A stretch of 62,348 nucleotides of DNA from Paenibacillus solani (GCF_001277345.1 NZ_LIUT01000008.1:57714-120061); one strand, 5' to 3'; shown: positions 45,056-53,568, counted from the stretch's first letter. The notes: generated from the sequence alone by a model not told the origin. Program-made: numbers and translations.

Positions 45056-45085
45056 ATTATATCAGCAACAAAAATATGTTGTCAA
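45056..45085 (-). promoter_or_regulatory. Distal sigma-A promoter of veg, perfect consensus
   Basis: On the minus strand a second TTGACA (45085-45080) and TATAAT (45061-45056) lie 18 bp apart, about 42 bp upstream of the proximal promoter. From here to 45195 the sequence is AT-rich, with further TTGTCA/TTGACA-like words but no complete promoter. Confidence 0.85.
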
Positions 45086-45194
45086 CGTTTTTTTTTGACC
45101 CGGTAATTCTCGCGTTCATTTGCTTTAATATGCGCTAAATTGACACATTTTATGTATATTTTTTTGACAACTTTTTTACAAAATCAATGAGCAC

Positions 45195-45222
45195 AACAAA
45201 AAACCCCAGCCTGTGGGGTTTT
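45195..45222 (-). terminator. Intrinsic terminator of yabG
   Basis: AAACCCCA (45201-45208) and TGGGGTTT (45214-45221) form an 8-bp stem with a 5-base loop; a T run follows on the minus strand. Confidence 0.85.
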
Positions 45223-45292
45223 CCTGTTGTTATATTCTCCTTTAATAGCTATCAGCGCTGACAGCGGGCCTTGGAATATCCTTGCAGAAGAT

Positions 45293-46198
45293 TTAACTGA
45301 CTGAAGGTGTTACCTTTAAGGTAGACAGATCCTGCAGCTTCGGCAGGCCAATGCGATAGCTGCCTCTCGTCTCGATCCCTCCTACGCCTTGGCTTCCGCT
45401 AATCGTATGATGTACGACGTCGTGCATGTTCACCGTATCGCGAACTGACGTATAGGCCGCCTTCGCAGCCACATACACGGGGTCCAGCGCATGAATCAGA
45501 ATTCGCCCTGGCGAGCTGGCAAAATTAGCCCCTGCCTGCAGCAGCGCTTCAAAATGCGATTGGCATGCGCCTGCCACAATCACGAGGGAGTCCAGATTAC
45601 GCTCATACTGGCGTGCTACCTGAATCGCTGTCACGAAGTTATGCGAATTCTTATAGCTGTCCAGGCTTAATAAATCGTATGGCTGCCGTCTCTTGAGTAC
45701 GCCATCATGGCCTGTAATCACTACGATATCAGGTCTTACCCGCGGAAGAAGACGATATAACGAATCGGCCATCGCCGATTCAGTGATATAATGACCTTCC
45801 GCGGGGACCCGAAGCTGGCTGTATAAGGCCAAACTCTTCTTGAGATATTGGGGATCCCCATCCAAATGCAGCACCTTGCCCGGCACATCAAAATATCCTT
45901 TATCCGCATGCTGACCGCCGTCAATCCCTCTAAGATTAGCCCATTGGCGTTCGCTCTGCTCCTGTCTATGCTTTTGCAGGCGGTCCAGCGACTCATTGGC
46001 TTTGATCTGCGCCTGCTTTGTTCGTTCGCTTAAGGTGGGATGCGGAACCGTCACCAGATCATTAACGGGAGCGTCGGCCAGCAACCGGAATTCCGTCCCT
46101 TTGATGACGATATTATTATTTTGCCGCATGCCTTCCACCCGGAACGTTACATCGCCGCCGTATGATTTACGGACGACCAAGTCTCCCAAGTTCATCAC
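45293..46198 (-). CDS. yabG: Sporulation-specific protease YabG
   Basis: Mother-cell cysteine protease that processes coat proteins and, in Clostridioides, germination proteins. The 301-residue product has the N-terminal KOW-like part (LGDLVVRKSYGGDVTFRVEG), then the peptidase U57 region with DIVVITGHDG (a His-Asp/Gly site) and VIVAGACQSHFEALLQAGANF, containing the conserved Cys. Sigma-K control is expected from B. subtilis; I did not identify the promoter. Confidence 0.94.
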   Translation of the reverse strand: MMNLGDLVVRKSYGGDVTFRVEGMRQNNNIVIKGTEFRLLADAPVNDLVTVPHPTLSERTKQAQIKANESLDRLQKHRQEQSERQWANLRGIDGGQHADKGYFDVPGKVLHLDGDPQYLKKSLALYSQLRVPAEGHYITESAMADSLYRLLPRVRPDIVVITGHDGVLKRRQPYDLLSLDSYKNSHNFVTAIQVARQYERNLDSLVIVAGACQSHFEALLQAGANFASSPGRILIHALDPVYVAAKAAYTSVRDTVNMHDVVHHTISGSQGVGGIETRGSYRIGLPKLQDLSTLKVTPSVS

Positions 46199-46321
46199 AA
46201 TATCACCCCTACCCTATGGTATGGGCTACTGTGAATATTGGTTCTTGCGAAATAACGATTTATAAGTGTTAAAGCCCTTCACTGCCGGAAGCGTCGCTCT
46301 AACAGCCGGATTCAAGCCGGA

Positions 46322-47206
46322 TCAGCGAATATTTGCGTGGTACAGCACATTGCTGAGCCTGGCGTACTCTTCAATACTAAGCGTCTCTCCGCGCCGTGAG
46401 GGCTCAATGCCCGCTTCTTGCAGCAGCTGCTCGAGCCGCTCCCGGCCTTCCCCTGAAAAGAAGCGGCTCTTCAAATTGTTAGCAATCGTCTTCCGCCGCT
46501 GTGCAAAAGAAGCTTGTACCACCTCAAAGAAGAATCCCTCGTCTTCCACGCGAACAGGCGGCTCTTCTCGAACAGCGAGACGTATAACGGCCGATGCGAC
46601 ATTCGGCTGTGGAATAAACACCGTATGCGGCACGATACAGACCAACTTGGGCTCACTGTAATATTGAACGGCAATGCTAAGACTTCCATAATCCTTGCTC
46701 CCAGGTGCCGCCGCCATCCGTTCCGCTACTTCCTTCTGGATCATCACCACGATATTCTCCAGGGGCAGCTTCTCCTCCAGCAATTTCATGAGAATCGGTG
46801 TTGTCACGTAGTACGGCAAATTAGCCACAACGCTTACCTTCGATACGCCCGCAAACTCCTGGCGGAATAATTCATGAAGATCTACCTTGAGAACATCCCC
46901 GTGATGGACCTTCACATTCTCATAAGGTTCCAGCACTTCCTTCAGAATCGGAATCAGACGCTGATCAATTTCGACCGCTGTGACGACTCCTGCTGTCTGT
47001 GCCAGCTTCTCTGTCAACGCACCGATGCCAGGCCCGATTTCAAGCGCTCCCTTATCTTTATCCAAGCCTGCCGCTTCCACGATCTTGGACAGAATGTTCT
47101 GATCGATCAGAAAGTTCTGACCGAGACTCTTCTTGAAGGAGAATCCATGTCGTGCAATGATCTCCTTCGTTCTTCTCGGTGTTGAAATATCTTCAGTCCG
47201 GCTCAT
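46322..47206 (-). CDS. rsmA: 16S rRNA dimethyladenosine transferase RsmA (KsgA)
   Basis: Dimethylates two adenosines in the 3' hairpin of 16S rRNA. The Rossmann methyltransferase shows QNFLIDQNIL, LEIGPGIGALTEKLA (SAM loop near residue 57) and the catalytic NLPYYVTTPI near residue 129. The 294-residue length fits. It overlaps the end of rnmV by four bases, so it is translationally coupled to it. Confidence 0.97.
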   Translation of the reverse strand: MSRTEDISTPRRTKEIIARHGFSFKKSLGQNFLIDQNILSKIVEAAGLDKDKGALEIGPGIGALTEKLAQTAGVVTAVEIDQRLIPILKEVLEPYENVKVHHGDVLKVDLHELFRQEFAGVSKVSVVANLPYYVTTPILMKLLEEKLPLENIVVMIQKEVAERMAAAPGSKDYGSLSIAVQYYSEPKLVCIVPHTVFIPQPNVASAVIRLAVREEPPVRVEDEGFFFEVVQASFAQRRKTIANNLKSRFFSGEGRERLEQLLQEAGIEPSRRGETLSIEEYARLSNVLYHANIR

Positions 47207-47754
47207 TGGCCTGTGCCCCCTTCTTCCAGCTGCGTCAGCGCGGCCAGAAATTCTTCTCGCGATATTTGAAACATGGCCAGTCGTTTATGAAATTGCTTGC
47301 TGTTGCAGTAGCCGATGCCCAGTATATTCCCCATCGTCATACGTCTTGCAGCTGCATCCGGATGGGCCGATAGGCCAGCCTCCAGCAAGTCATCCAGGCT
47401 AATCAGGCTCTCTCTTCCCTCAAAAGAGGTATGTACCCGCTCCAATGCACGCCGTATCGCTTCCGGAGAGGCATTCTCCACTCCGATATCGCCTTTACGG
47501 GTAGCATCCTCCTCTGGAATGAAGGCGTGCTTACAGCCGGGCACACGCTGTTCCACAATTTTGCGGATCCGCTCTCCTGCATGATCCGGATCGGTCAATA
47601 TGATAACGCCTCTGCGTTCCTGTGCGAGCGCGATACGTTTAAGAATAGACTTGTTGATCGCAGAGCCGCCGGTTTCGATCGTATCCGCGTCAACCGCCCG
47701 TTTAATGGCCACTGTGTCGTCTCTGCCTTCCACAACGATTACTTCTTTAATCAT
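47203..47754 (-). CDS. rnmV: Ribonuclease M5
   Basis: Toprim nuclease that matures 5S rRNA in low-GC Gram-positives. The catalytic Glu is in IVVEGRDDTVAI near residue 7, and the DxD is in LTDPDHAGERIR near residue 57. The ATG at 47754 has GAAGGAAG upstream and matches homologue starts, giving 183 residues rather than the longer frame. Conserved pairing with rsmA. Confidence 0.95.
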   Translation of the reverse strand: MIKEVIVVEGRDDTVAIKRAVDADTIETGGSAINKSILKRIALAQERRGVIILTDPDHAGERIRKIVEQRVPGCKHAFIPEEDATRKGDIGVENASPEAIRRALERVHTSFEGRESLISLDDLLEAGLSAHPDAAARRMTMGNILGIGYCNSKQFHKRLAMFQISREEFLAALTQLEEGGTGQ

Positions 47755-47935
47755 CCGTATTCTCTTCCTTCTCAAGGATCCAGGCTTGTAAGCCAATTAA
47801 CGGCTCTGCCTCGCCTGATATGCTTCGTTCTTTACAAAACAAAAGAAGAGGAAATATTCCCTCTTCTTCATCATCATATATTATAAGCTAAATAGTATAG
47901 CATTAGAATGGCATTGTAAATTGGTTTTCATGCGA

Positions 47936-49123
47936 TTAATTTAATTCAGGTTTAACCGGACCGATCACGTATACGGTGCGGCCGCTCTTCCGGCCGAAAT
48001 TCATGGCCGATTTCAATGAATCATAATAAACATCGATTTTATGTCCTTTGATAGCACCGCCTGTATCTTCAGCACGACGGAAGCCAATGCCTTCGATATA
48101 TACCCACCATCCGATCGGGATGATGTTCGGGTCTACGGCGATCGTACGCCCTTCCGTTACTCGCGTGCCGGATGCGGTGCGTGTGCCGATACCTTTTTGT
48201 TCAGCAGAGTATGCCGTCATCGACACGTTATTCAGCACCTTGGTGTATTTAAAATCTACGCCTGCGCGGGAAACCACGTTGTTCTGCACAGCCTTGGCTG
48301 CCGTTACCTTTTTCGTACCAGACAGCTTAGCTGGTGTAGCTTTCACTTGAGTAGCTGCTGCCTGCACAACTACAGGCTTCTCCACTTTTTTCGTGCCTAC
48401 AGCAATGATCTTATCCTTCGTTCTGCGCTCGACCTGTTGAGAGACCTTCGTCTTGGAAACCAGCTTGCCGTTGTGGTAGACCTTCTCATAATGGTTCACC
48501 ATCAGACCAGGCTCGCCCCGCTGAATGACGCGGTTATCCCCTCTTTCAAGCGAAGGATCGGCAGTCTTGATCACACGGAATTCCCGGTTCTCTGTCTCCT
48601 TAACGTTTTGTTTCGTGACGCGAACGACATGGATATTCATATTGCTGGTCAGCTCCGTGCTCTGCGACGGTTGTACTATATCTTCACCCTGGACCGCAAT
48701 ACCAGCCTCTTTCAGTACGTGATCCACTGTTTCCTGGGATGTAAATATGGTTTGGGTTGTGCTGCCTACTGTAACGTTGATTGGAACTGCCCGTTTTATG
48801 ATGATTCGGTCTCCGTCCTGGATCGCGCCGTTTAAAGGCATCGAAATCTGATCCTGAGGACTCAGCGTGATCGCTTGTTCATCCAGCAACTCCTGCAACA
48901 AGGATCCGCGTGTTTCTACCGTGGTGACACGACCATCTACAACAAGCTGAACTTCCTTGCCTGACTGATCATGGACAACCAGCGATATGAGAAGTGATAC
49001 CGTAATGGCTCCCATAGCCCCGAGCAACATCAATTGACGCAAATTGTCATGCTTCCATCTCAATGCGTAAGACATGCTGGATGATTGCGATTCATGGGTT
49101 TCTTCAGGTTGAAAAATGCCCAC
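47936..49123 (-). CDS. yabE: Cell-wall protein with DUF348 repeats, G5 and 3D domains (YabE)
   Basis: Predicted extracellular peptidoglycan-acting protein related to resuscitation factors. A membrane anchor (LMLLGAMGAITVSLLISLVV, about residues 30-49) precedes DUF348 repeats, a G5 domain (VSQQVERRTKDKIIAVGTKK) and a C-terminal 3D domain (VDPNIIPIGWWVYIEG, DTGGAIKGHKIDVYYDS) with the catalytic aspartates. I prefer the GTG at 49123, six bases after AAGGAGGAT; an ATG at 49141 and a longer frame are alternatives. A c-di-AMP riboswitch lies upstream. Confidence 0.92.
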   Translation of the reverse strand: MGIFQPEETHESQSSSMSYALRWKHDNLRQLMLLGAMGAITVSLLISLVVHDQSGKEVQLVVDGRVTTVETRGSLLQELLDEQAITLSPQDQISMPLNGAIQDGDRIIIKRAVPINVTVGSTTQTIFTSQETVDHVLKEAGIAVQGEDIVQPSQSTELTSNMNIHVVRVTKQNVKETENREFRVIKTADPSLERGDNRVIQRGEPGLMVNHYEKVYHNGKLVSKTKVSQQVERRTKDKIIAVGTKKVEKPVVVQAAATQVKATPAKLSGTKKVTAAKAVQNNVVSRAGVDFKYTKVLNNVSMTAYSAEQKGIGTRTASGTRVTEGRTIAVDPNIIPIGWWVYIEGIGFRRAEDTGGAIKGHKIDVYYDSLKSAMNFGRKSGRTVYVIGPVKPELN

Positions 49124-49307
49124 TATTCCATCCTCCTTCATAGTCCCGCCGCCTTCAGTAACGCATGAATGCATTTGACGTGACTATAGCAATTGTTCTC
49201 ACAAGGCGCCCTGCTATCTATCTAACGCCCTGCGTCAGTCCCCATCTTCCCGTCCATCGATCACCACCCTTGTTTACCAAGCGTATGATGATTCCCTCGC
49301 CATTATT

Positions 49308-49358
49308 CAAAATAAAAGAAAGCCATTGAAAGAGTACTAGAGGCTCTGACGTGGCTTC
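49308..49358 (-). terminator. Riboswitch-associated terminator before yabE
   Basis: On the minus strand GAAGCCA...AGAG pairs with CTCT...TGGCTTT, followed by CTTTTATTTT. It lies about 50 bases after the aptamer and about 190 bases before yabE, so it is the probable expression platform that stops transcription when c-di-AMP is bound. Confidence 0.7.
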
Positions 49359-49404
49359 CTGATGATTAGAATCATGGAAATGGTATGCACGAGATTTCCC
49401 CTCT

Positions 49405-49600
49405 TATTTCGCTTACGGAGTTAGCTGTCGGGTTCGGACGTAAGAGAGACGCCCTAGCTCCGGATACCGCTCATGGCGAGATCCTTCACATTCACCCCAA
49501 AGACCCGAAAAAGAATCAAATACAGCTCCGTGCATCAAAAACAGCATACACAGCAGTATCGGTTCCCCCGTTCTCCACAAATTCGGAGATTAAGCGAGAT
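49405..49600 (-). ncRNA. ydaO-type cyclic di-AMP riboswitch
   Basis: On the minus strand the aptamer begins with CGCTTAATCTCCGAATTTG (from 49596), continues with GAACGGGGGAACC and GGGGTGAAT, then GGATCTC, and closes with GCTAACTCCGTAAGCG ending at 49410. These are the conserved blocks of the ydaO/yuaA aptamer, and the outer CGCTTA/TAAGCG helix pairs. Known members turn genes off when c-di-AMP is high, and many control cell-wall hydrolases or ion transport. The target here is yabE. Confidence 0.92.
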
Positions 49601-49656
49601 GGTTCATGAAATAATCGGCTGTGATCTGCACATCGCAGCTTCTTATCACTGAAAAG

Positions 49657-49686
49657 ATGATATCCTGTTTACATGCAGGTTGTAAA
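49657..49686 (-). promoter_or_regulatory. Candidate promoter of the riboswitch-yabE transcript
   Basis: On the minus strand TTTACA (49686-49681) and TATCAT (49662-49657) are 18 bp apart, each 5 of 6 to consensus. Start would be near 49650, about 50 bases before the aptamer. From 49687 to 49811 I see nothing else definite. Confidence 0.55.
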
Positions 49687-49811
49687 GCAACAATCAACCA
49701 CATTTTCTCATGTAAATGGTTAAAATATTGTAATATCGGCGCCTTTTCTGATTAAAAAACTTTAATTAGTCGCGAAAGCTCCTCTTTTCATCGCTTTTGC
49801 TCCCTTTTTCG

Positions 49812-50576
49812 TTAAATGCCAAATCGTTCCAGTGCATTTTGGGTAGTAATCCGGGCCAATTCCTCAAAGGACAAGCCTTTTATTTCGGCTGCCATCTCCG
49901 CCACCAATTTGACATAAGCGGTCTCATTTCGCTTCCCGCGGAATGGGTGAGGTGTTAAATAAGGCGAGTCCGTTTCGATCAATAACCGATCCAATGGAAC
50001 CTTCGCCAAGACTTCTTTAGGCTGCTTCGCATTTTTGAAGGTAATCGGCCCGCCAAACGAAATATGAAATCCCATATCGAGACACATCTTGGCCGTTTCC
50101 CAGCTGCCGGAGAAGGAATGCATGACACCTCCGACGTCAGATGCCTTTTCCTCCCGCAAAATCTTAACGATATCTTCATGCGCATCCCGGTTATGAATGA
50201 CGATCGGCATGTTCAGCTCCCGGGCAAGTTCGATTTGACGCCGAAAAACAAGGTGTTGGACATCCTTCGGAGATGTATCCCAATGATAGTCCAGACCAAT
50301 CTCCCCGATTGCCACCACTTTCTCATGGCTGCATAAGGATGCGATCCAGTCCAGATCCTCATCCTGCATGGTGATTGCATCAACAGGATGCCAGCCCACA
50401 GCTGCATAAATAAAATCATAAGTCTCTGCCAGCTTCATCGTGCTCGGAATCGTTTCCCGGTTAAATCCGATATTGATCATCCGGGTCACGCCGGCTTCAA
50501 GCGCCCGCTTGATCGCCATTTCCCGGTCTTCGTCGAATTGGGGAGCATCCATATGAGTGTGTGTGTCGAACAGCAT
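49812..50576 (-). CDS. tatD: TatD-family metal-dependent DNase
   Basis: Cytoplasmic TIM-barrel hydrolase with 3'-5' exonuclease activity in characterised members. The metal ligands are in FDTHTHMDAPQF at the N terminus, EIGLDYHWD near residue 92, VIHNRDAH, and the C-terminal ETDSPYLTP. The 254-residue length is normal. In B. subtilis yabD follows metS; here it follows the HD phosphohydrolase. A TATAAT about 65 bases upstream lacks a good -35. Confidence 0.95.
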   Translation of the reverse strand: MLFDTHTHMDAPQFDEDREMAIKRALEAGVTRMINIGFNRETIPSTMKLAETYDFIYAAVGWHPVDAITMQDEDLDWIASLCSHEKVVAIGEIGLDYHWDTSPKDVQHLVFRRQIELARELNMPIVIHNRDAHEDIVKILREEKASDVGGVMHSFSGSWETAKMCLDMGFHISFGGPITFKNAKQPKEVLAKVPLDRLLIETDSPYLTPHPFRGKRNETAYVKLVAEMAAEIKGLSFEELARITTQNALERFGI

Positions 50577-50676
50577 AATGTTTCACACTCTCCTTTCCTG
50601 TCGTTTCCTGTGAATTCGGTTTTTCCGCACTTGCTTGTATTATACGTATACGAGACTTTCTAACGATTTCGTTTTT

Positions 50677-51966
50677 TCAGTTGTGCTGCGAAAAGAGGCT
50701 TGCTATATTTTTCGGCATAACACCCAGTACGCGGGTTATTTTTTCTTCCGGATAATACAGATGATATCTTCCTTTATGGATACCGCTGATCGAGCGTACA
50801 ATCTCGGATACTTCCGAGATTTCTCTAAGGGTATCATGCCTGTCCAGGAGCAGAATCTGCTGCTCGTAAAGCGGCAGATCAGAATGAACTTTATCATAAG
50901 GAAGATCGGTTGGAAAATCAATCTCCAGATCATATTCCGGATGCAGTCCCGCCTCACGGAACGCTTGGCGTATTCCGTCGATGGTATCCAAATCCATATT
51001 GTCGATTTCTACATATTTGTAGAGTCTCCGATGCATGAAACGGCCGCATAGTTCGCTGAGAAGCTTGTCTTCTTCCTCCGTCCATTGCAGAAATGCCGTT
51101 TGGATCAGGGCTTCATCCAGCCGCAGATATTGTTGCACGCTGAGGCAATTGGCAAACAAAGCCGAAAGAGGCTCCACCATAAACTGAAAAGCATACCCTT
51201 GGTCATGCAATTCCTTCGCACGGCGAAAGATTTGACGCAGGATGATCTCGGAGCTACGGGTGACAGGGTGAAAATATACCTGCCAGTACATCTGATATCG
51301 TGACATCAGATAATCCTCTACGGCGTGCATGCCGGATTCCTTCACGACGATCCGATCCCGGTGCGGCCGCAGCATCCGCAAAATCCGGTCAATATCTATG
51401 GTTCCGTAATTGACTCCCGTATAATACGCGTCCCTTAACAAATAATCCATCCGATCGGCATCGAGTGGACTCGTGACCAGGTTCATGACAATCGGTTTAT
51501 CGTAGGTTTTGTTGATCACGGAGGCTACTTTCTCAGGAAAGTCGGCTCCGAGTTCTTGCAGCACCTTATTGACGCAAGTATCACCAAGCAGGATCCGGCA
51601 TGTCCAATCCTCGTGATGCATATGGAATGCTTCCTCTATAGAGTGGGAAAAGGGTCCATGACCCAAGTCATGAAGCAGGGCTGCACAGAGTGCCACTTGT
51701 CTTTCTTCGGCGGGCCAATCCGAGTATCCCTTCCGTTCGAATTGAGAGATGATTCTTCTCGTAATTTCATAGACTCCTAAAGAATGAGAGAATCGGCTAT
51801 GTTCAGCACCATGAAAAGTCAGAAAGGAGGTCCCAAGCTGCCTAACCCGGCGAAGACGTTGAAATTCGGGCGTATTGATTAACCGCCATATCACATCGTC
51901 TTGGACATGAATGTAATTATGAATAGGATCCTTGAACACTTTTTCTTCTGTTATGGGTGAATACAT
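50677..51966 (-). CDS. HD-domain phosphohydrolase, YwfO-like (dNTPase family)
   Basis: SAMHD1/dGTPase-like metal-dependent hydrolase; B. subtilis YwfO is a related protein. The HD core is clear: EHSRFSHSLGVYEI (His), LLHDLGHGPFSHS (His-Asp) near residue 100, and PLDADRMDYLLRDAYYTG (the distal Asp). The second ATG (51966) has AAGGAG nine bases upstream, giving 429 residues. Substrate is not predictable from sequence; dNTP or a related nucleotide is likely. It takes the place of metS and diverges from abrB. Confidence 0.87.
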   Translation of the reverse strand: MYSPITEEKVFKDPIHNYIHVQDDVIWRLINTPEFQRLRRVRQLGTSFLTFHGAEHSRFSHSLGVYEITRRIISQFERKGYSDWPAEERQVALCAALLHDLGHGPFSHSIEEAFHMHHEDWTCRILLGDTCVNKVLQELGADFPEKVASVINKTYDKPIVMNLVTSPLDADRMDYLLRDAYYTGVNYGTIDIDRILRMLRPHRDRIVVKESGMHAVEDYLMSRYQMYWQVYFHPVTRSSEIILRQIFRRAKELHDQGYAFQFMVEPLSALFANCLSVQQYLRLDEALIQTAFLQWTEEEDKLLSELCGRFMHRRLYKYVEIDNMDLDTIDGIRQAFREAGLHPEYDLEIDFPTDLPYDKVHSDLPLYEQQILLLDRHDTLREISEVSEIVRSISGIHKGRYHLYYPEEKITRVLGVMPKNIASLFSQHN

Positions 51967-52028
51967 TGATCTCATCTCCTTATCATGAATTGCGGATACA
52001 ACGGATAAACACTACTTTTGACGCATAA

Positions 52029-52076
52029 TGTCGAACACTGTCGAATAAGGTAAAATTGCGCTTTCCAAATCGACAA
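52029..52076. promoter_or_regulatory. Cluster of Spo0A boxes upstream of the HD phosphohydrolase
   Basis: TGTCGAA occurs exactly at 52029-52035 and again at 52039-52045, one helical turn apart, and ATCGACAA at 52069-52076 is a near match on the other strand. TGTCGAA is the core 0A box. The cluster lies 60-110 bp before the HD gene start and about 80-115 bp before the distal abrB promoter, so it could act on either gene. Confidence 0.65.
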
Positions 52077-52119
52077 TTAGAAAAATGCAGCAATTTTTGG
52101 GTCAATTATGGCAGTTTCG

Positions 52120-52149
52120 TTGCTATACAAGGGTTTTGTTCACTATACT
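52120..52149 (+). promoter_or_regulatory. Candidate distal abrB promoter
   Basis: TTGCTA (52120-52125) and TATACT (52144-52149) are 18 bp apart on the plus strand. B. subtilis abrB also has two promoters. Confidence 0.45.
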
Positions 52150-52184
52150 TTCGTAAATAGGTTCCGATTTTTCAAAAAAATAGG

Positions 52185-52243
52185 TTGACTGTTTTGGGAA
52201 TCGTTGGTACTATAAGTAACATAAAAACTAGAACTATGTCGAA
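52185..52243 (+). promoter_or_regulatory. Proximal abrB promoter with downstream Spo0A box
   Basis: TTGACT (52185-52190) and TACTAT (52208-52213) are 17 bp apart, and TGTCGAA (52237-52243) lies about 20 bases past the predicted start point. That is the layout by which Spo0A-P represses abrB in B. subtilis. The leader to the ATG is about 67 bases. Confidence 0.75.
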
Positions 52244-52286
52244 TTATGACTTTTTTAAATTATGGCGAGAGGGGCATTTATAAGTT

Positions 52287-52541
52287 ATGATGAAATCAAC
52301 AGGAATTGTAAGGAAAGTCGATGAGCTTGGACGGGTCGTCATTCCGATCGAATTGCGCCGTACACTGGGTATTGGTGAGAAAGATGCATTGGAGATTTAT
52401 GTAGACGGCGAACGCATCATGCTTAAGAAATATGAGCCTGCCTGCATCTTCTGTGGTAACGCTGAGAACGTCACTTACTTCAAAGGCAAAATTGTTTGCC
52501 ACGAATGTATCTCGGAAATCCCAACACCTGTGACAAATTAA
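52287..52541 (+). CDS. abrB: Transition-state regulator AbrB with zinc-ribbon-like tail
   Basis: Represses stationary-phase and sporulation genes during growth. The N-terminal swapped-hairpin domain (STGIVRKVDELGRVVIPIEL, residues 4-23, to about 52) is nearly identical to B. subtilis AbrB. The C-terminal part differs: a CxxC-x14-CxxC pattern (ACIFCGN and IVCHECI) replaces the B. subtilis multimerisation domain, a form I know from clostridia and Paenibacillus. 84 residues. A weak ribosome site (GAGAGGGG) lies 12 bases upstream; the next ATG may also start. Confidence 0.93.
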   Translation: MMKSTGIVRKVDELGRVVIPIELRRTLGIGEKDALEIYVDGERIMLKKYEPACIFCGNAENVTYFKGKIVCHECISEIPTPVTN

Positions 52542-52607
52542 GATTTTTAGTATATAATAGCATTATTACATTTTGTTAATTCTAACCTTTTTCATATCTC
52601 CTTGATG

Positions 52608-52649
52608 CCTTCCTCGGCTATGAACCCGGCCGCAGGAAGGTCTTTTTTT
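52608..52649 (+). terminator. Intrinsic terminator of abrB
   Basis: CCTTCCT (52608-52614) pairs with AGGAAGG (52634-52640), with GC-rich pairing inside, followed on the plus strand by TCTTTTTTT. It lies between the convergent abrB and rsmI. Confidence 0.82.
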
Positions 52650-52674
52650 GTTCTTCTCCCTGCGGCTGGCTGGA

Positions 52675-53568
52675 TTATGAGTCTGCCAAGAGGGCGTTGT
52701 ATATATCCCGCTTCGACACCCCGCGATCGCCTGCTGTTTTTTTCATGGCATCTTTACGGTTTAGCCCTTCCTGCTCATAATGCTCAACATGGGCTTCGAG
52801 CGAAAGCTCCTGCCACCAGGCATTTCTCTCTTTGAGCTCCTCTTCTACACTTCCGGGTTCAACGACGATACAGTATTCTCCCTGTGGCGCATGCTCCGCA
52901 AGCCAATCCAAGCATTCCGATATGCTTCCACGCAGAAATTCTTCAAAGCGCTTCGTTAGCTCCCGTGCCAAGGTTGCCTTCCGATTTCCAAGAACCTCTA
53001 GCATAATCTCCAGTGTCTTCTTCACCCGATGCGGCGACTCATACAATAATAATGTTCCCTGCGCGGATTGCAGCGCCTGCAGCTGTTCCACCATCTCCTT
53101 ACGTTCCCGCGGCAAAAAACCGATAAACGTAAAACGTTCGGTCGGCAGACCCGAAACGATTAAGGCTGAAAGCGCAGCATTCGCTCCGGGGATCGGAATC
53201 ACGGATATACCTGCTTCAATCGCCAGGGAAACAAGATCACTGCCAGGGTCCGAAATCGCCGGCAAACCGGCATCACTGACGAGTGCCACATTTTTTCCTT
53301 CTATTATATAACGTATGATCTCAGGACCGCTCGCTGCCTTATTATGCTCATGGTAACTAAACAACGGCTTGGCCGGAATCTCAAAATGGGTCAGCAGCTT
53401 GCGAGTCTGTCTCGTATCCTCTGCCGCGATAATATCGCATTCCTGAAGGATGCGGACGGCGCGGTACGTCATATCCTCTAAATTACCGATCGGCGTCCCG
53501 ACTAGATACAGGGAACCCGGATGTCCTTCTCCTCGCTCGGCATAGCTCTGTTGCACAAGATTCTTCAT
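52675..53568 (-). CDS. rsmI: 16S rRNA 2'-O-ribose C1402 methyltransferase
   Basis: Tetrapyrrole-methylase-fold enzyme that methylates C1402 in the decoding centre. Motifs: LYLVGTPIGNLEDMT near residue 20, AAEDTRQT, LVSDAGLPAISDPG near residue 95, and LYESPHRVKKTL. Length 297 is normal. Its start overlaps the trmN6 stop by four bases. In B. subtilis a GIY-YIG gene (yazA) lies between them; it is absent here. Confidence 0.96.
   Translation of the reverse strand: MKNLVQQSYAERGEGHPGSLYLVGTPIGNLEDMTYRAVRILQECDIIAAEDTRQTRKLLTHFEIPAKPLFSYHEHNKAASGPEIIRYIIEGKNVALVSDAGLPAISDPGSDLVSLAIEAGISVIPIPGANAALSALIVSGLPTERFTFIGFLPRERKEMVEQLQALQSAQGTLLLYESPHRVKKTLEIMLEVLGNRKATLARELTKRFEEFLRGSISECLDWLAEHAPQGEYCIVVEPGSVEEELKERNAWWQELSLEAHVEHYEQEGLNRKDAMKKTAGDRGVSKRDIYNALLADS

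Noticed and set aside
49385..49609. A 74-codon open frame on the plus strand between yabE and tatD
   Set aside because: It is the antisense of the c-di-AMP aptamer, whose conserved blocks explain the sequence.
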